Shown here piece by piece: positions 1 through 5,171 of a stretch of DNA of 6,746 bases. Position 1 is the stretch's first letter; each line of letters begins with the position of its first letter. This stretch comes from Alphaproteobacteria bacterium (GTDB lineage Bacteria > Pseudomonadota > Alphaproteobacteria > Rhizobiales > Xanthobacteraceae). Position numbers and translations under genes: made by a program. The notes below the pieces were generated by a model that was not told the origin of the DNA, ran no database searches, and saw only the letters and a list, made by a program, of their open reading frames with translations. The stretch spans positions 1 to 6,746 of the forward strand of contig VAZS01000021.1 in the NCBI GenBank assembly GCA_005884855.1, read 5' to 3'.

Positions 1-1323
1 GAGCGTGACAAAACGATCTTCGAATTCCCGCATCTGGAACGAGGCGCGCACCAGAATGGCTATATCGTTAAGCTTGTCGCCGGCACGCTGCCGTTCCTCG
101 ATCTCTTCACCGATGCCGCGGGCTTCTTCTTCCGAGTCCCACGAGCCGGTGACGGTGACCTTTTCGCCATCGACGTCTTCGGTGCGCAGCGTCTTGCCGA
201 GCCGGCCTTCATTGTACGCGATCAGATGCGAGGCGGCGGCGAGGATGTGACCGGTTGAGCGATAATTGCGCTCCAGCCGGATTACCCTGGCGCCGGGAAA
301 GTCGTGCTCGAAACGCAGGATATTGTCCACCTCGGCGCCGCGCCAACCATAGATCGACTGATCGTCGTCACCGACGCAGCAGATGTTTTTGGGTGCGGCC
401 TTCTCGCTCGCCCCGCTTGCGGGAAGAGCAGCCGCTGGGAAGTCGCCTGCGCTCGGTTCGCTGTGCTCGCCCACCTCTCTCGGCACGCCTCTGGGCGAGG
501 CAGATGGCGATGGCGCCTGCGCCAGCAGCCGCAGCCACAAATACTGCGCGACATTGGTGTCTTGATACTCATCCACCAGAATGAACTTGAATCGGTTCTG
601 GTACTGGCGGAGCACGTCAGGATGTTCCCGAAACAGCCGGATGTTTTCCAGCAACAAGTCGCCGAAGTCGGCTGCGTTAAGAATCTTCAGCCGTTCCTGA
701 TAAGCCGCATACAGCTTGCCGCCCTTGCCGTTGCCGAACAGCGCGGCCTCGGCGGGCGGCACCTGCGATGCCGTCAGCCCGCGATTCTTCCAGCCGTCGA
801 TCAGGCCGGCCAGCATCCGCGCCGGCCAGCGCTTGTCATCGATGTTCTCGGCCTGCAACAGCTGTTTCAGAAGCCGGATCTGGTCGTCGACATCAAGCAC
901 GGTGAAATTGGATTTCAACTGCACCATTTCAGCATGGGCGCGCAGTATCCGCCCGCCGATCGAGTGAAAAGTGCCGAGCCACGGCATGCCTTCCACCGCC
1001 TGGCCCAACATGTGGCCGAGACGCAGCTTCATCTCGCGCGCGGCCTTGTTGGTGAAGGTGACCGAAAGGATTTCGCCGGGCCGCGCTCGCCCCATGCTGA
1101 GAATGTGCGCGATGCGGCAGGTCAGCACGCGGGTTTTGCCGGTCCCGGCTCCCGCCAGCACCAGGACCGGACCGTCCAGCGTTTCCACTGCCTCGCGCTG
1201 CTCGGGATTAAGCCCGGCCAGATATTGCGGCGTCGCGCTGGCGCGAGCGCGCGCGGCTATGCCGCCAGCCGCCGGCTGGTGGTCGGGCACACCGCGATGG
1301 ATCAGCTTGTTCGGCTCGGTCAT
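1..1323 (-). CDS. uvrD: ATP-dependent DNA helicase UvrD/PcrA (superfamily 1), N-terminal part, runs off left edge
   Basis: Superfamily 1A 3'-5' DNA helicase acting in nucleotide-excision and mismatch repair and in clearing recombinase from DNA in the cytoplasm. The minus-strand frame is open from the window edge to the start. In order it shows the Q-motif region (LNPEQREAV, residues 38-46), Walker A (LAGAGTGKT, 56-64), motif Ia (TFTNKAAREM, 89-98), GTFHS (117-121), motif II/Walker B (DEYQDTN, 251-257), motif III (GDDDQSIYGWRGA, 318-330) and motif IV region (LERNYRST, 350-357). Residues 271-311 form a Pro/Ala/Ser-rich insert absent from typical UvrD (annotated separately). The helicase 2A/2B C-terminal half lies outside the window. 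The ATG at 1323 is chosen because a weak GGAAGA lies 10 bases upstream; an in-frame ATG at 1380 would add 19 residues but has no ribosome-binding site. The frame is closed by a stop at 1468-1470. Family identity is certain; UvrD versus PcrA naming is convention. Confidence 0.96.
   Translation of the reverse strand, partial: MTEPNKLIHRGVPDHQPAAGGIAARARASATPQYLAGLNPEQREAVETLDGPVLVLAGAGTGKTRVLTCRIAHILSMGRARPGEILSVTFTNKAAREMKLRLGHMLGQAVEGMPWLGTFHSIGGRILRAHAEMVQLKSNFTVLDVDDQIRLLKQLLQAENIDDKRWPARMLAGLIDGWKNRGLTASQVPPAEAALFGNGKGGKLYAAYQERLKILNAADFGDLLLENIRLFREHPDVLRQYQNRFKFILVDEYQDTNVAQYLWLRLLAQAPSPSASPRGVPREVGEHSEPSAGDFPAAALPASGASEKAAPKNICCVGDDDQSIYGWRGAEVDNILRFEHDFPGARVIRLERNYRSTGHILAAASHLIAYNEGRLGKTLRTEDVDGEKVTVTGSWDSEEEARGIGEEIEERQRAGDKLNDIAILVRASFQMREFEDRFVTL
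391..513 (-). repeat. Palindrome-bearing in-frame insert inside uvrD (protein-coding dispersed-repeat-like element)
   Basis: This 123-bp stretch encodes 41 residues (271-311 of the helicase) between the helix after motif II and the strand leading into motif III, where UvrD proteins normally have a short loop. It contains the perfect inverted repeat CCCGC-TT-GCGGG at 412-423 within a wider imperfect stem (CTCG...AGAG). At 474-500 is a second imperfect stem bounded by CCTC and GAGG. The part between them contains GCTCGGTTCGCTGTGCTCG. Its length is a multiple of three and has no stop, so the helicase frame is kept. The two-stem layout resembles dispersed intergenic palindromic repeats I recall from Bradyrhizobium genomes, but I cannot confirm other copies from this window. 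The encoded peptide is likely a disordered surface loop. Confidence 0.6.
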
Positions 1324-1607
1324 ATGCGAATCGTCTTCCGCCCACGATGGCACCGCAGGACGATGAAGGGGAGCCTTCATAGCAGGATTACGGGCATATA
1401 GGGCTTCGGCGGCGGTTTGGACAGATTTAATCCCGGCCTTTGGCGCCAGCTCGGCCGCGAGACGAATTTAGTTCCTGTGGTTGCAAGAAATTTCCCTGAT
1501 CTCGGCACCCGGAACCCAAGGGAACATTCATTTCGAACTCCGATTAGTTCTGCAGCGGATGCGCGTGGCTCGCGCTGAAAATAGGATTGAAAACAGAGGT
1601 ACTGATC
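1324..1607. other. Divergent intergenic region between uvrD and the DUF1328 gene
   Basis: This 284-bp stretch lies between two divergent genes and should hold both promoters. No convincing sigma-70 pair is visible on either strand. Two GGAAC boxes occur on the plus strand at 1511-1515 and 1521-1525. The second is followed after 15 bases by CGATT (1541-1545), a poor approximation of the general-stress (EcfG) promoter pattern GGAAC-N16/17-CGTT. A long minus-strand open frame crossing this region (1377-1877) is the antisense of the DUF1328 gene and is not a gene. Nothing else is recognised. Confidence 0.5.
1593..1600 (+). promoter_or_regulatory. Ribosome-binding site deciding the DUF1328 start
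   Basis: ACAGAGGT ends 7 bases before the ATG at 1608 and fits a Shine-Dalgarno site. It overlaps the beginning of the longer open frame from 1587 and therefore argues for the inner ATG as the real start. Confidence 0.6.
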
Positions 1608-1781
1608 ATGCTTAGCTGGGTCGTCACGTTTTTGGTTATCGCGCTGATCGCAGGCATTTTGGGCTTCGGCGGCATTGCCGGCGCCTCTATCGAAATCGCC
1701 AAGATCATCTTCTTTATCGCAGTCGTGCTGTTCCTGGTTTCGGCCGTCATCGGACTGGCGCGCGGGCGCACCCGCGTCTAG
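1608..1781 (+). CDS. DUF1328 (YtjA-like) small membrane protein, 57 aa
   Basis: Small inner-membrane protein of the DUF1328/YtjA family; its biochemical function is unknown. The 57 residues form two hydrophobic segments (about 3-22 and 31-51). Between them is the family signature LGFGGIAG followed by an AK pair (AKIIF), and the protein ends in a basic tail (ARGRTRV) predicted to be cytoplasmic. Length and layout match family members of about 54-60 residues, for example E. coli YtjA, which shares [12 protein letters not shown] and ILFLVS-like stretches. The start at 1608 is preferred over the in-frame ATG at 1587, because homologues begin with ML.W/MF.W and a good ribosome-binding site lies just upstream of 1608. 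It appears to be a single-gene unit; a small UUCG hairpin lies 42 bases after the stop. Relatives are often linked to envelope or general stress, which is inference here. Confidence 0.93.
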   Translation: MLSWVVTFLVIALIAGILGFGGIAGASIEIAKIIFFIAVVLFLVSAVIGLARGRTRV

Positions 1782-1823
1782 CGGAAAGCCTTCGAGCCAC
1801 CGCGAAACTGGAGGGCGAAAGGC

Positions 1824-1837
1824 AGCGCTTCGGCGCT
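1824..1837 (+). terminator. UUCG tetraloop hairpin downstream of the DUF1328 gene
   Basis: AGCGC-TTCG-GCGCT forms a 5-bp stem closed by C(UUCG)G, an unusually stable tetraloop. It lies 42 bases after the stop codon of the small membrane protein. There is no T-run after it, so it may be an mRNA-stabilising 3' end or a weak terminator rather than a classic intrinsic terminator. Confidence 0.4.
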
Positions 1838-1924
1838 CGAATCGGATTGATAAGCTTGGGCCGTGGCCCGGCTTCACGGGAGTAGGCTCGCTACCTGGTG
1901 CGCCGCCCTTCTACTTGTCTGGAA

Positions 1925-1942
1925 GGCCAGGCCGGCCTGGCC
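1925..1942. repeat. 18-bp perfect palindrome
   Basis: GGCCAGGCCGGCCTGGCC reads identically on both strands, with no spacer. It lies about 155 bp upstream of the AraC-TPR regulator gene. It could be a dimeric protein-binding site or a chance GC-rich palindrome made of two GGCC-type units. With no loop it is a poor RNA hairpin. Confidence 0.6.
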
Positions 1943-2093
1943 GGGGCGATGGGTTTGGGTGACCGACGACTTAACCCTATGTTCTTGCTTTGAAATCGGC
2001 AGACGAGCCCGATATTTCGCTGCCGGCGGGGCTGCAGCTATCCAGTTTGCGACAGGGTTATCCCAAACCTGAACTTTTCCGTCCCGAATGAGG

Positions 2094-2099
2094 TATAAT
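2094..2099 (+). promoter_or_regulatory. Candidate -10 box (TATAAT) at the start of the AraC-TPR gene
   Basis: A full-consensus TATAAT ends 7 bases before the second ATG of the gene (2107). A transcript started from it would begin at or next to that ATG and be leaderless. No good -35 is present at the right distance; the best is TGAACT at 2070-2075 with an 18-bp spacer. The box overlaps the first possible ATG at 2098. Chance occurrence is possible, so this is tentative. Confidence 0.35.
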
Positions 2100-3630
2100 G
2101 GTCCTCATGATCGCCGCGTCGGATCAGTTATCCAACAGGCTGCTGCCGCGCAGCGTTCGGCGCGCAGTGGATGCGATGCATGCGGATGCCGGGCACACCC
2201 GCTCGGTGACGGAGCTGGCCGCGGTAGCGGGCGTCTCCAGCAGGACCCTGCAGCGGCAGTTTCTGGCCTTTCTCCGCAAGACGCCACGCACCATGCTTCG
2301 CGATATCAGCTTCGAGCGCGCGCGCCATGAGCTGCTGCAGGGCTCGCCTGGCGCCCGGGTTATGGACGTCGCGCAACGTTCCGGCTTTCCCCACTGCGGC
2401 CGTTTCTCCGTCGAATATCGCCGCCGCTACGGCGAGACGCCGTCCCAAACCCTGAAACGGCAGGCCTTCTTTATCGGCGCTCTCGGATCGATGCGCTCTT
2501 CGTTTGTGCCCTCTCGTGGTTGGCCAACGCTCGCCTTTGGCCAGATCGAGGCAGCTCCGGAAAATCTCGAGATAGCGGCCAGCATTGCGGACGACCTTGG
2601 CATGGCGCTGATGCGCGCCGGGATCTCCGTCGGCAGGCCGCCATCGGCGCGGTACAATCTGCTGGGTGCGATCCGGGGATCGGGAATGCAAACCCGCCTG
2701 ATCTTTCGGTTGATCGACAACGGGACCGGCCGTCAGCTCTGGGCACATCGATCTGATGGCGTTCTGGCCGATGCCGCCGAGACGTATCTCGCAACCAGGA
2801 TCGCCGCGGCGCTACACTCATCGCTGCGCGCTGCCGAGATTGATCATGCATTGCGAAAATCGCGCGCGGACCTCTGTGCGGATGAATTCGCGCTGCGGGC
2901 CATGCCAGGCGTGCTTTCGCTCGATGCCGAGGGAAATGCCCGTGCACTCGAACTGCTGCACCGAGCGATGGAGCTGGATCCCACGCACGCGCTGGCGACG
3001 GCGCTTGCCGCCTGGGCTCACATTCAGCGGGTGGTCTATCATTTCACCGCCGAGGCGCAGCAGGAGCGCGCACGGGCATTTCAGCTCGCCCAGAAGGCGC
3101 GGGGACTTTCCAGCGACCCAACCGTTCTTGCGGTTATCGGTAATGCCCTGACGCTGCTCGGTGAGCTTGATACCGCGGACGTGGTTATTAGCAAGGCGCT
3201 GTCGCTTGACGGCGGATCGGCATGGGCCTGGGGCCGCAGCGGTTGGATCGACGCGTATCGAGGCGACCCCGTTTCGGCGATAGAACGATTCAAGATATCG
3301 CTCGACCTGGCGCCACAGGACCCTCTCGCATTCAACAATATGGTCGGTATCGGCTGTGCGCATTTCGCGGCCGGCAATTACGCCGAAGCGGCCAGATGGC
3401 AGCAGCGTGGGCTGATCGGGCATCCGTCGGCGAACTGGGTGCATCGAACCCTCTGTCCGGCCTATGTGCTTGCCGGAGCCAAATCCGAAGCCCGCCGGAG
3501 CTTCGGAGCGCTGCGAGAGGAATATCCGCAGCTCACGCTCTCGGAGGTGCAGACAGGCATGCCGCCGCTGCCGGAAGCCTATCGCAACCTTGTTGTCGAC
3601 GCCCTGCACGGGGTCGGACTGCCGGATTAG
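2098..3630 (+). CDS. AraC-type HTH regulator fused to TolB-like domain and TPR repeats
   Basis: Probable cytoplasmic one-component transcription regulator, 510 residues. Residues 19-120 form an AraC/XylS DNA-binding domain with two helix-turn-helices: about 36-59 (SVTELAAVAGVSSRTLQRQF) and 86-115 (VMDVAQRSGF, then RRRYGETPSQ, the usual AraC signature). Residues 141-235 match the TolB-like domain found in class III adenylate cyclases and CadC/HilA-like regulators; the telling parts are YNLLGAIRGSG (186-196) and RLIDNGTGRQLWAHRSDG (204-221). Residues 255-480 hold TPR-like helical repeats with ALELLHRAMELDPTHALA and AIERFKISLDLAPQDPLAF. Most AraC proteins have the DNA-binding domain at the C-terminus, so here the order is reversed. 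No membrane segment or cyclase catalytic domain is seen. Two starts are possible: 2098, with GAGG only 4 bases upstream, or 2107, with GAGG 13 bases upstream or a leaderless start. The ligand and targets cannot be told. A 326-residue antisense frame is a composition shadow. Confidence 0.9.
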   Translation: MVLMIAASDQLSNRLLPRSVRRAVDAMHADAGHTRSVTELAAVAGVSSRTLQRQFLAFLRKTPRTMLRDISFERARHELLQGSPGARVMDVAQRSGFPHCGRFSVEYRRRYGETPSQTLKRQAFFIGALGSMRSSFVPSRGWPTLAFGQIEAAPENLEIAASIADDLGMALMRAGISVGRPPSARYNLLGAIRGSGMQTRLIFRLIDNGTGRQLWAHRSDGVLADAAETYLATRIAAALHSSLRAAEIDHALRKSRADLCADEFALRAMPGVLSLDAEGNARALELLHRAMELDPTHALATALAAWAHIQRVVYHFTAEAQQERARAFQLAQKARGLSSDPTVLAVIGNALTLLGELDTADVVISKALSLDGGSAWAWGRSGWIDAYRGDPVSAIERFKISLDLAPQDPLAFNNMVGIGCAHFAAGNYAEAARWQQRGLIGHPSANWVHRTLCPAYVLAGAKSEARRSFGALREEYPQLTLSEVQTGMPPLPEAYRNLVVDALHGVGLPD

Positions 3631-3659
3631 AAGCACTGCCGGTGTCGGGGTGCTGGCGG

Positions 3660-3673
3660 GGACAAAAGTGTCC
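3660..3673 (+). terminator. Hairpin downstream of the AraC-TPR gene
   Basis: GGACA-AAAG-TGTCC forms a 5-bp perfect stem 30 bases after the stop codon. It lies between GGGG (3658-3661, partly inside the stem) and CCCC (3676-3679), which could lengthen the stem with a bulge. No T-run follows, so it is a doubtful intrinsic terminator and may instead belong to a degraded repeat. Confidence 0.35.
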
Positions 3674-3730
3674 GTCCCCTGAGAAAATGGCCTTCCATAT
3701 CCTACGATCGGAGGATGCGCGTATCGTCGG

Positions 3731-3777
3731 TTCGGTGGACATTTGCTTCGGCGAATGTGGGCATTTGGTTCGGCGAA
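3731..3777 (+). repeat. Short direct repeats (TTCGGYGRA, with a longer 16-bp pair)
   Basis: CATTTGSTTCGGCGAA occurs at 3740-3755 and 3762-3777, 16 bp with one mismatch and a 22-bp period. The core appears a third time as TTCGGTGGA at 3731-3739. Two turns of the helix between copies would suit cooperative protein binding. Repeated terminal motifs of this kind are also known from IS21-family transposon ends. Confidence 0.7.
3739..3758 (+). other. 8-bp stem with UUCG tetraloop
   Basis: ACATTTGCTTCGGCGAATGT folds into an 8-bp stem (one G-U pair at 3744/3753) closed by C(UUCG)G. It lies within the first of the 22-bp-spaced repeats. There is no T-run after it. It could protect the 3' end of the upstream mRNA or be part of an old mobile-element end. 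Confidence 0.5.
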
Positions 3778-3827
3778 CAACGTGACTGGCTTATCCACTT
3801 CGCGCCATGCAAATTAACTGAATAAAA

Positions 3828-3852
3828 AACGTAACTTCGAAATACGTTGACT
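3828..3852 (+). promoter_or_regulatory. Candidate operator and -35 box of the LuxR-type gene
   Basis: An inverted repeat AACGTA-N9-TACGTT spans 3828-3848 with a TTCGAA core (3836-3841). It overlaps a TTGACT box (3847-3852) that resembles a -35 element. No clear -10 lies 16-18 bp downstream, so the promoter half is weak. The repeat lies 82 bp before the regulator's ATG, is about the size of a LuxR-type dimer site, and may serve autoregulation. Confidence 0.4.
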
Positions 3853-3930
3853 CGGAAAATCCGCGCGGCGAAACGAGGGTGTCATTTCCGTTTGCGCCGT
3901 TGTTCGTTCCACATTTGATCGAGAATAGCC

Positions 3931-5064
3931 ATGAAAGACAAAGAGCAACTGTCGTCGCTGATCAGTGGCATCTATGACGCCGCACTCGAACCCGCGCAAC
4001 GAATCGACGTGCTCGACAGGATCGCCCAATTTACCGGCGGCCAGTCGAGCGGGCTCCTCGTCAAACATTCCCTGACTGCTTCAGAAAGCCTGTACTGTTA
4101 TTTGGGAGCGGAGCCCGAGAGTCTGCAGGCCTATTCCGAAGACTATCCGGAACTCGAGCCGATGCTGGAGCACGATTCTCCGGATGCCCCACAGGTGGTG
4201 AGCGCTACCGATCTCGTTCCTTACGACGGGTTTCGCCGCGGCCGTTTCTATCGCGAATGGGCGCACCCGCAAGGCTGGGTCGACGTTGCAAGCGCCGTGA
4301 TCGAGAGGTCGGCTACAAGCTGCGCGTTGCTCAGCGTGGTCCGGGACCACGCGAGTGGCATGGTTGACGATGAAATGCGCCGACGCATGGCGCTGATCAT
4401 ACCTCATGTTCGCCGCGCGTTGCTTATCGGCAAAACCGTCAACGTCAAGAAAGCCGAATCGGCCTGTTTCGCTGACATTCTGGATGGGCTGAGTGCCGGC
4501 ATGATCCTGCTAGATGCGAAAGGCCGCATTGTCCATGCCAATGCCGCGGGTACTGCCATTCTTGATGACGCCGACTTCTTGCGCACGATCAACGGCAGGC
4601 TGATTGCGAGCGAGTCTGCGATCAACACGGCCGTGCACGACATCCTGCTCGCTGCGGACGGTGGCGGCGATGATGCTGTCGGCGCCAAGGGCATTGCCCT
4701 GCCGCTTACAGCCCATACTGGCGAGCGCTACGTCGCTCATGTGTTGCCGTTGACATCGGGCGCACGTCGCGAGGCCGGGCTCGCCTACAACGCAGTCGCG
4801 GCGTTATTCGTTCGCAAGGCGACGCTAAAAGTCTACTCTCCTGCCGAAGTTATCGGCACGATGTACAAGCTGACGCCAACGGAGTTGCGCGTGCTGCTTG
4901 CTATCGTCGATGTAGGAGGTGTCCCGGAGGTTGCGGCTGCCCTCGGCGTCGCCGCCACCACCATCAAGACCCATCTCGGGCGATTGTTTGCAAAAACCGG
5001 CGTCGCCCGGCAGGCCGATCTGGTCAAGCTGGTGGCCGGGTTCTCTACGCCACTTGCCGGCTGA
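3931..5064 (+). CDS. LuxR-family HTH transcriptional regulator with GAF-like and PAS-like sensory regions
   Basis: Probable cytoplasmic transcription regulator, 377 residues. The C-terminal GerE/LuxR domain is clear: LTPTELR (314-320) starts the domain, and the helix-turn-helix covers about 331-353 (VPEVAAALGV, then TTIKTHLGRLF), followed by KTGVARQADLVKLV. Residues 181-290 look like a PAS fold: a short helix (ADILDGLSAG), then MILLDAKGRIVHANAAG, with a later strand ERYVAHVLPL. Residues 1-165 look like a GAF-type or similar input domain. There is no receiver domain with a phosphorylatable Asp and no acyl-homoserine-lactone-binding signature, so it is neither a response regulator nor a standard quorum-sensing LuxR. 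The ATG at 3931 has only a weak GAGA six bases upstream. This two-input-domain LuxR layout is common in Bradyrhizobium, where most members are uncharacterised. The ligand is unknown. The exported-protein gene 107 bp downstream is a plausible target. Confidence 0.9.
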   Translation: MKDKEQLSSLISGIYDAALEPAQRIDVLDRIAQFTGGQSSGLLVKHSLTASESLYCYLGAEPESLQAYSEDYPELEPMLEHDSPDAPQVVSATDLVPYDGFRRGRFYREWAHPQGWVDVASAVIERSATSCALLSVVRDHASGMVDDEMRRRMALIIPHVRRALLIGKTVNVKKAESACFADILDGLSAGMILLDAKGRIVHANAAGTAILDDADFLRTINGRLIASESAINTAVHDILLAADGGGDDAVGAKGIALPLTAHTGERYVAHVLPLTSGARREAGLAYNAVAALFVRKATLKVYSPAEVIGTMYKLTPTELRVLLAIVDVGGVPEVAAALGVAATTIKTHLGRLFAKTGVARQADLVKLVAGFSTPLAG

Positions 5065-5108
5065 GGCCAGCTCTCATCGAAAGTCATCAAACTCAAGCCG
5101 CGGGAACA

Positions 5109-5130
5109 AACCGGCCCTACGGTTCCGGTT
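5109..5130. repeat. Inverted repeat between the LuxR-type and DUF3455 genes
   Basis: AACCGG (5109-5114) and CCGGTT (5125-5130) are separated by 10 bases. The repeat lies 42 bases before the DUF3455 ATG. It could be a regulator-binding site or a weak hairpin; it lacks a T-run. Arms of 6 bp in GC-rich DNA may also arise by chance. Confidence 0.35.
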
Positions 5131-5171
5131 GTGCCCTTCGACCTATCACTTTCACCGTAAAGCGAGGACTG

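Larger units (their letters stand above)
1782..2097. other. 316-bp gene-free region upstream of the AraC-TPR regulator
   Basis: No supported gene is seen. The short plus-strand open frames here (1675-1962, 1863-2072) have no family resemblance and arginine/glycine-rich composition typical of GC-rich noise. The region contains the UUCG hairpin at 1824-1837, the palindrome at 1925-1942 and a TATAAT box at 2094-2099. There is also a weak candidate promoter, TTGAAA at 1990-1995 with TATTTC at 2013-2018 (17-bp spacer). Confidence 0.55.
3631..3930. other. 300-bp spacer between the two regulator genes, repeat-rich then AT-rich
   Basis: No gene is seen. The left half holds a 5-bp hairpin (3660-3673) and three TTCGGYGRA-type repeats (3731-3777), including a UUCG hairpin (3739-3758). 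From about 3811 the sequence becomes clearly AT-rich compared with its surroundings, up to the inverted repeat at 3828-3848, which looks like the promoter-operator area of the LuxR-type gene. The repeats could be remnants of a mobile element, but no transposase fragment is present. Confidence 0.6.

Noticed and set aside
1324..1380. Longer start for UvrD (ATG at 1380)
   Set aside because: In frame and possible, but without a ribosome-binding site; kept only as an alternative.
304..1401. 365-residue plus-strand open frame opposite uvrD
   Set aside because: It is fully antisense to the helicase, whose motifs are unmistakable; long antisense frames are common at this GC content and it has no family resemblance.
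1587..1607. Longer start for the DUF1328 protein (ATG at 1587)
   Set aside because: It would add seven residues not seen in the family and would place the good ribosome-binding site inside the coding region.
1377..1877. 166-residue minus-strand open frame across the DUF1328 gene
   Set aside because: Its charged, Asp/Asn/Lys-rich sequence is what the antisense of a hydrophobic membrane protein gives; the plus-strand DUF1328 match is clear.
1972..2060. Inverted pair TAACCCT (1972-1978) and AGGGTTA (2054-2060)
   Set aside because: Only 7 bp arms, 75 bases apart; easily due to chance and with no supporting context.
2128..2748. 206-residue minus-strand open frame within the AraC-TPR gene
   Set aside because: Antisense shadow, with no ribosome-binding site and no family features.
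3222..3785. 187-residue plus-strand open frame in another frame of the AraC-TPR gene, extending past its stop
   Set aside because: Overlaps the true frame for most of its length, is Arg/Ala/Gly-rich, and has no recognisable domain. It does not represent a frameshifted continuation of the TPR region, which ends normally.
2818..3798. 326-residue minus-strand open frame opposite the AraC-TPR gene
   Set aside because: Arg/Pro/His-rich composition, no recognised motif, and it is antisense to a well-supported coding frame.
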